This document shows positions 6,772 through 8,365 of a stretch of 8,365 nt of DNA, one piece after another. The stretch covers positions 1 to 8,365 of the forward strand of contig MGSR01000034.1 in NCBI GenBank assembly GCA_001798565.1, given 5' to 3'. Under the pieces are notes generated by a model, which saw only the letters and a program-made list of their open reading frames with translations, was not told the origin of the DNA and ran no database searches. How positions within the stretch are numbered: the first letter of the stretch is position 1; the number at the start of each line of letters is the position of its first letter. The DNA comes from Deltaproteobacteria bacterium RIFCSPLOWO2_12_FULL_60_16. GTDB lineage: Bacteria; Desulfobacterota; Binatia; UBA9968. The position numbers were made by a program, and so were the translations under genes.

Positions 6772-7777
6772 ACGGCACCTCCACGACGCGCTCCAGGGCC
6801 TCCGCCAGAATCTTCTCCACGCTCATCGCCTCGGCGTCCGCCTCCAGATTCAGAATGATGCGGTGGCGCAGGGCCGGCAGCGCGACTGCCCGGATGTCGT
6901 TGAAGGAGACGTTCGGCCTTGCCGAGAGAAGGGCGCGCGCCTTGGCGGCCAGGATCAGACTCTGCAGCCCCCTGGGGCTGGAGCCATAGAGAACGAACCG
7001 TCGCGCCAAAGGCAGGGCGCCGTCGCCCTGGCTCTCTTGCGGATGCGTGGCGAGCACCAGGCGCACGGCAAAGTCCTTGACCGCCTCCGCCACGGGGACC
7101 TGGCGCACCCATTCTCTGATTTCCAGCACTCCGTCCCCGTCCAGGACTTTGTCCGGGGCAGGCGGCAGAGAGGCAGTGGTCAAATCCGCAATTCGTCCGA
7201 GCTCGCCGCGGCTAGGATACCGAACCATCAGTTTGAAAAAGAAACGATCGATCTGGGCCTCGGGCAAGGGGTAGGTTCCCTCCATTTCGATGGGATTCTG
7301 CGTCGCCAGCACCATGAAGGGGCTTGGCAAACGATGCACCTTGCCCCCGACCGTGACGCTCTGTTCCTGCATGGACTCCAGGAGCGCGGATTGGGTCTTG
7401 GGAGTGGCGCGATTGATCTCATCGGCCAATACGATATGGGCAAAAATAGGCCCGCGCTGAAAATCGAAGAGCTTCTTCCCCGAGGGGTCGTCCGTGAGGA
7501 CATTGGTGCCCGTAATATCGGCGGGCATGAGATCCGGGGGGAACTGTATCCGGGAAAACGAAAGGTTCAGTATCTCTCCCAGGGTCCGCACCAGCAGAGT
7601 CTTCCCCAAGCCCGGCACCCCTTCGAGAAGACAGTGGCCGCCGCAGACCAGGGCCATAAAGATCTGCTCGATCAATTCTTCATGGCCCACGATGGCCCGC
7701 GCTATTTCGGCCTTGACCTCGCCGAAGGCGCCGCGGGCGCGCGCCATTCTTTCCTGGATCTCGTTTATTGCTTCCAT
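6770..7777 (-). CDS. MoxR-family AAA+ ATPase
   Basis: A 335-residue cytoplasmic AAA+ ATPase of the MoxR group (AAA_3, PF07726, with an AAA lid). Walker A is G-V-P-G-L-G-K-T at 53-60, Walker B I-V-L-A-D-E-I-N-R at 115-123 (D119, E120), and sensor 1 A-T-Q-N-P at 158-162. The MoxR box E-G-T-Y-P-L-P-E-A-Q-I-D-R-F is at 166-179 and sensor 2 G-S-S-P-R-G at 265-270. All catalytic motifs and the usual length are present, so it should be active. MoxR ATPases form hexamers and are proposed to remodel or assemble VWA-containing partners; here the next two genes encode four VWA or VWA-like modules. The start is ATG 7777 with GGAG at 7789-7786, 8 nt upstream. It follows the helical-protein gene by 36 bp and abuts DUF58, so co-transcription is likely. 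Confidence 0.96.
   Translation of the reverse strand: MEAINEIQERMARARGAFGEVKAEIARAIVGHEELIEQIFMALVCGGHCLLEGVPGLGKTLLVRTLGEILNLSFSRIQFPPDLMPADITGTNVLTDDPSGKKLFDFQRGPIFAHIVLADEINRATPKTQSALLESMQEQSVTVGGKVHRLPSPFMVLATQNPIEMEGTYPLPEAQIDRFFFKLMVRYPSRGELGRIADLTTASLPPAPDKVLDGDGVLEIREWVRQVPVAEAVKDFAVRLVLATHPQESQGDGALPLARRFVLYGSSPRGLQSLILAAKARALLSARPNVSFNDIRAVALPALRHRIILNLEADAEAMSVEKILAEALERVVEVP
6777..6782 (-). promoter_or_regulatory. Strong Shine-Dalgarno for DUF58, inside the end of moxR
   Basis: GGAGGT on the minus strand lies within the last codons of moxR, 9 nt before ATG 6767. With a 2-nt gap between moxR stop and DUF58 start, it supports coupled translation and fixes the DUF58 start over the longer open frame. 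Confidence 0.7.
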
Positions 7778-7813
7778 AACGAATGCTCCGTTTAGCCCTC
7801 AGCCGGCTGAACG

Positions 7814-8365
7814 CTATTTTTTACTCTCGCTCATTCCCAGGGAGAGAAAATATTTCTTCACGGTCTCCCGCAGCGCCTCCGGAATGCGCTCGGAGGCAAG
7901 CTCCTCTTCGGCCTGCCGCTGATAGGAAGCGAGAATCTCCTCTTGTGAAACCTCGCTCTTGCCGCCCTTGGGCTCGCCCTGGAATGACAAGCTGCCTCCC
8001 TTTCCTTCTCCCAACAACCCCTTCAAGTGGGCCCCGGCGCTTGCCTGGAAGAGGGGGAGGGAGCGCTCCGCCGATTCCTTGGTCCCAGGCTGATCCCCCG
8101 GAAAGATCCCTCTTGCCTTCTCCCGTTCCGCCTGCGCCGACCGCCCCTGCTCCGCCGGACCGGCATCCCCGGTCAACATCTGGTTTTCCCTGGCCTCCAT
8201 TCCCCTGAGCAGATGATCGAGAAACTCCCTGATCTCCACGAGCGTGCGGCGATCCAGCTCCGCCGCCACTTCCTTCTCGAGCCTGTCGAGGAGACTCTGG
8301 AGATCCTTCGTCTCGATCTTCTCAAACGACGGCAGCCTCTTTCCGATCTCTTCCTTGAGGCGGGG
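7814..8365 (-). CDS. Hydrophilic helical protein upstream of moxR, 5'-truncated by window edge
   Basis: The frame is open to the window edge, giving 183 C-terminal residues; a GTG at 8269 is an internal valine because coding-like helical sequence continues upstream (P-R-L-K-E-E-I-G-K-R and onward). Residues 1-60 are amphipathic, Leu/Glu/Lys/Arg-rich and probably helical or coiled-coil. A Gly/Gln/Ser-rich low-complexity linker follows (about 61-137). The C-terminal block (138-176) reads S-E-V-S-Q-E-E-I-L-A-S-Y-Q-R-Q-A-E-E-E-L and then E-R-I-P-E-A-L-R-E-T-V-K-K-Y-F. It resembles, from memory, the tail of poorly characterised proteins encoded beside MoxR operons (some long, DUF4175-like and membrane-anchored), but I cannot confirm the family. 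No membrane helix lies in the visible part. It is 36 bp upstream of moxR and is presumably the first visible gene of the same transcript. Function unknown. Confidence 0.75.
   Translation of the reverse strand, partial: PRLKEEIGKRLPSFEKIETKDLQSLLDRLEKEVAAELDRRTLVEIREFLDHLLRGMEARENQMLTGDAGPAEQGRSAQAEREKARGIFPGDQPGTKESAERSLPLFQASAGAHLKGLLGEGKGGSLSFQGEPKGGKSEVSQEEILASYQRQAEEELASERIPEALRETVKKYFLSLGMSESKK

Noticed and set aside
6768..7112. Upstream extension of the DUF58 frame to 7112
   Set aside because: It overlaps the conserved MoxR lid region out of frame and translates to low-complexity Arg/Gly/Pro sequence; ATG 6767 has a strong Shine-Dalgarno.
6863..7795. 310-codon plus-strand frame opposite moxR
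   Set aside because: Complementary-strand shadow; moxR on the minus strand has every AAA+ motif.
1409..7843. Shared TCATTCCCAGGG string at about 1409 and 7831
   Set aside because: A 12-base match between a gap and a coding region without flanking similarity is most likely chance.
8267..8269. GTG as the start of the helical protein
   Set aside because: The frame stays open with similar helical, charged sequence to the window edge, so the true start lies outside.

Overview
The window is a GC-rich bacterial fragment with one dominant feature: a minus-strand MoxR/VWA ('Bat-like') gene cluster that fills roughly 8365 down to 1423. It is followed on the same strand by a small Phd/YefM-type antitoxin and a small DUF2007 protein. 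A convergent plus-strand EamA/DMT transporter is cut by the left edge. Gene density is high, gaps are short, and every gene is readable without frameshifts. No rRNA, tRNA, CRISPR array, insertion sequence or phage gene was seen. The lineage cannot be fixed from this sequence. The gene style and GC-rich coding, with short AT-rich or heptameric intergenic repeats, would fit an uncultured soil or sediment bacterium (deltaproteobacteria-like, NC10, Rokubacteria and similar groups), but this is only an impression.

Layout from left to right: 1-693 (+) C-terminal three quarters of a drug/metabolite-type permease; 703-1014 (-) DUF2007 domain plus C-terminal zinc ribbon, with a GTG start; 1100-1360 (-) antitoxin with no adjacent toxin; 1423-5751 (-) a 1442-residue membrane protein with three von Willebrand factor A (VWA) domains; 5752-5822 a spacer with a degenerate AT-rich heptamer array; 5823-6767 (-) DUF58 protein; 6770-7777 (-) MoxR AAA+ ATPase; 7814-8365 (-) C-terminal part of a hydrophilic helical protein running off the right edge.

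Read in transcription order, the main cluster is helical protein, MoxR, DUF58, giant VWA membrane protein. In known MoxR operons the AAA+ ATPase is thought to act as a chaperone-like remodelling partner of VWA proteins, with DUF58 as a soluble VWA-like adaptor and BatA-type proteins in the membrane. Here two membrane components that are normally separate genes (a BatA-like VWA protein and a VWA/glutamine-amidotransferase-like protein) appear to be fused into one polypeptide. The two halves repeat the order TM-VWA-beta domain-amidotransferase-like fold. All three VWA domains keep the metal-site (MIDAS) residues, the predicted topology puts all of them outside the cytoplasm, and I find no cysteine anywhere in the 1442 residues. 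This fusion is the most distinctive item in the window. A second oddity is that the first ten codons of the DUF58 gene coincide with a 7-bp-period degenerate repeat.
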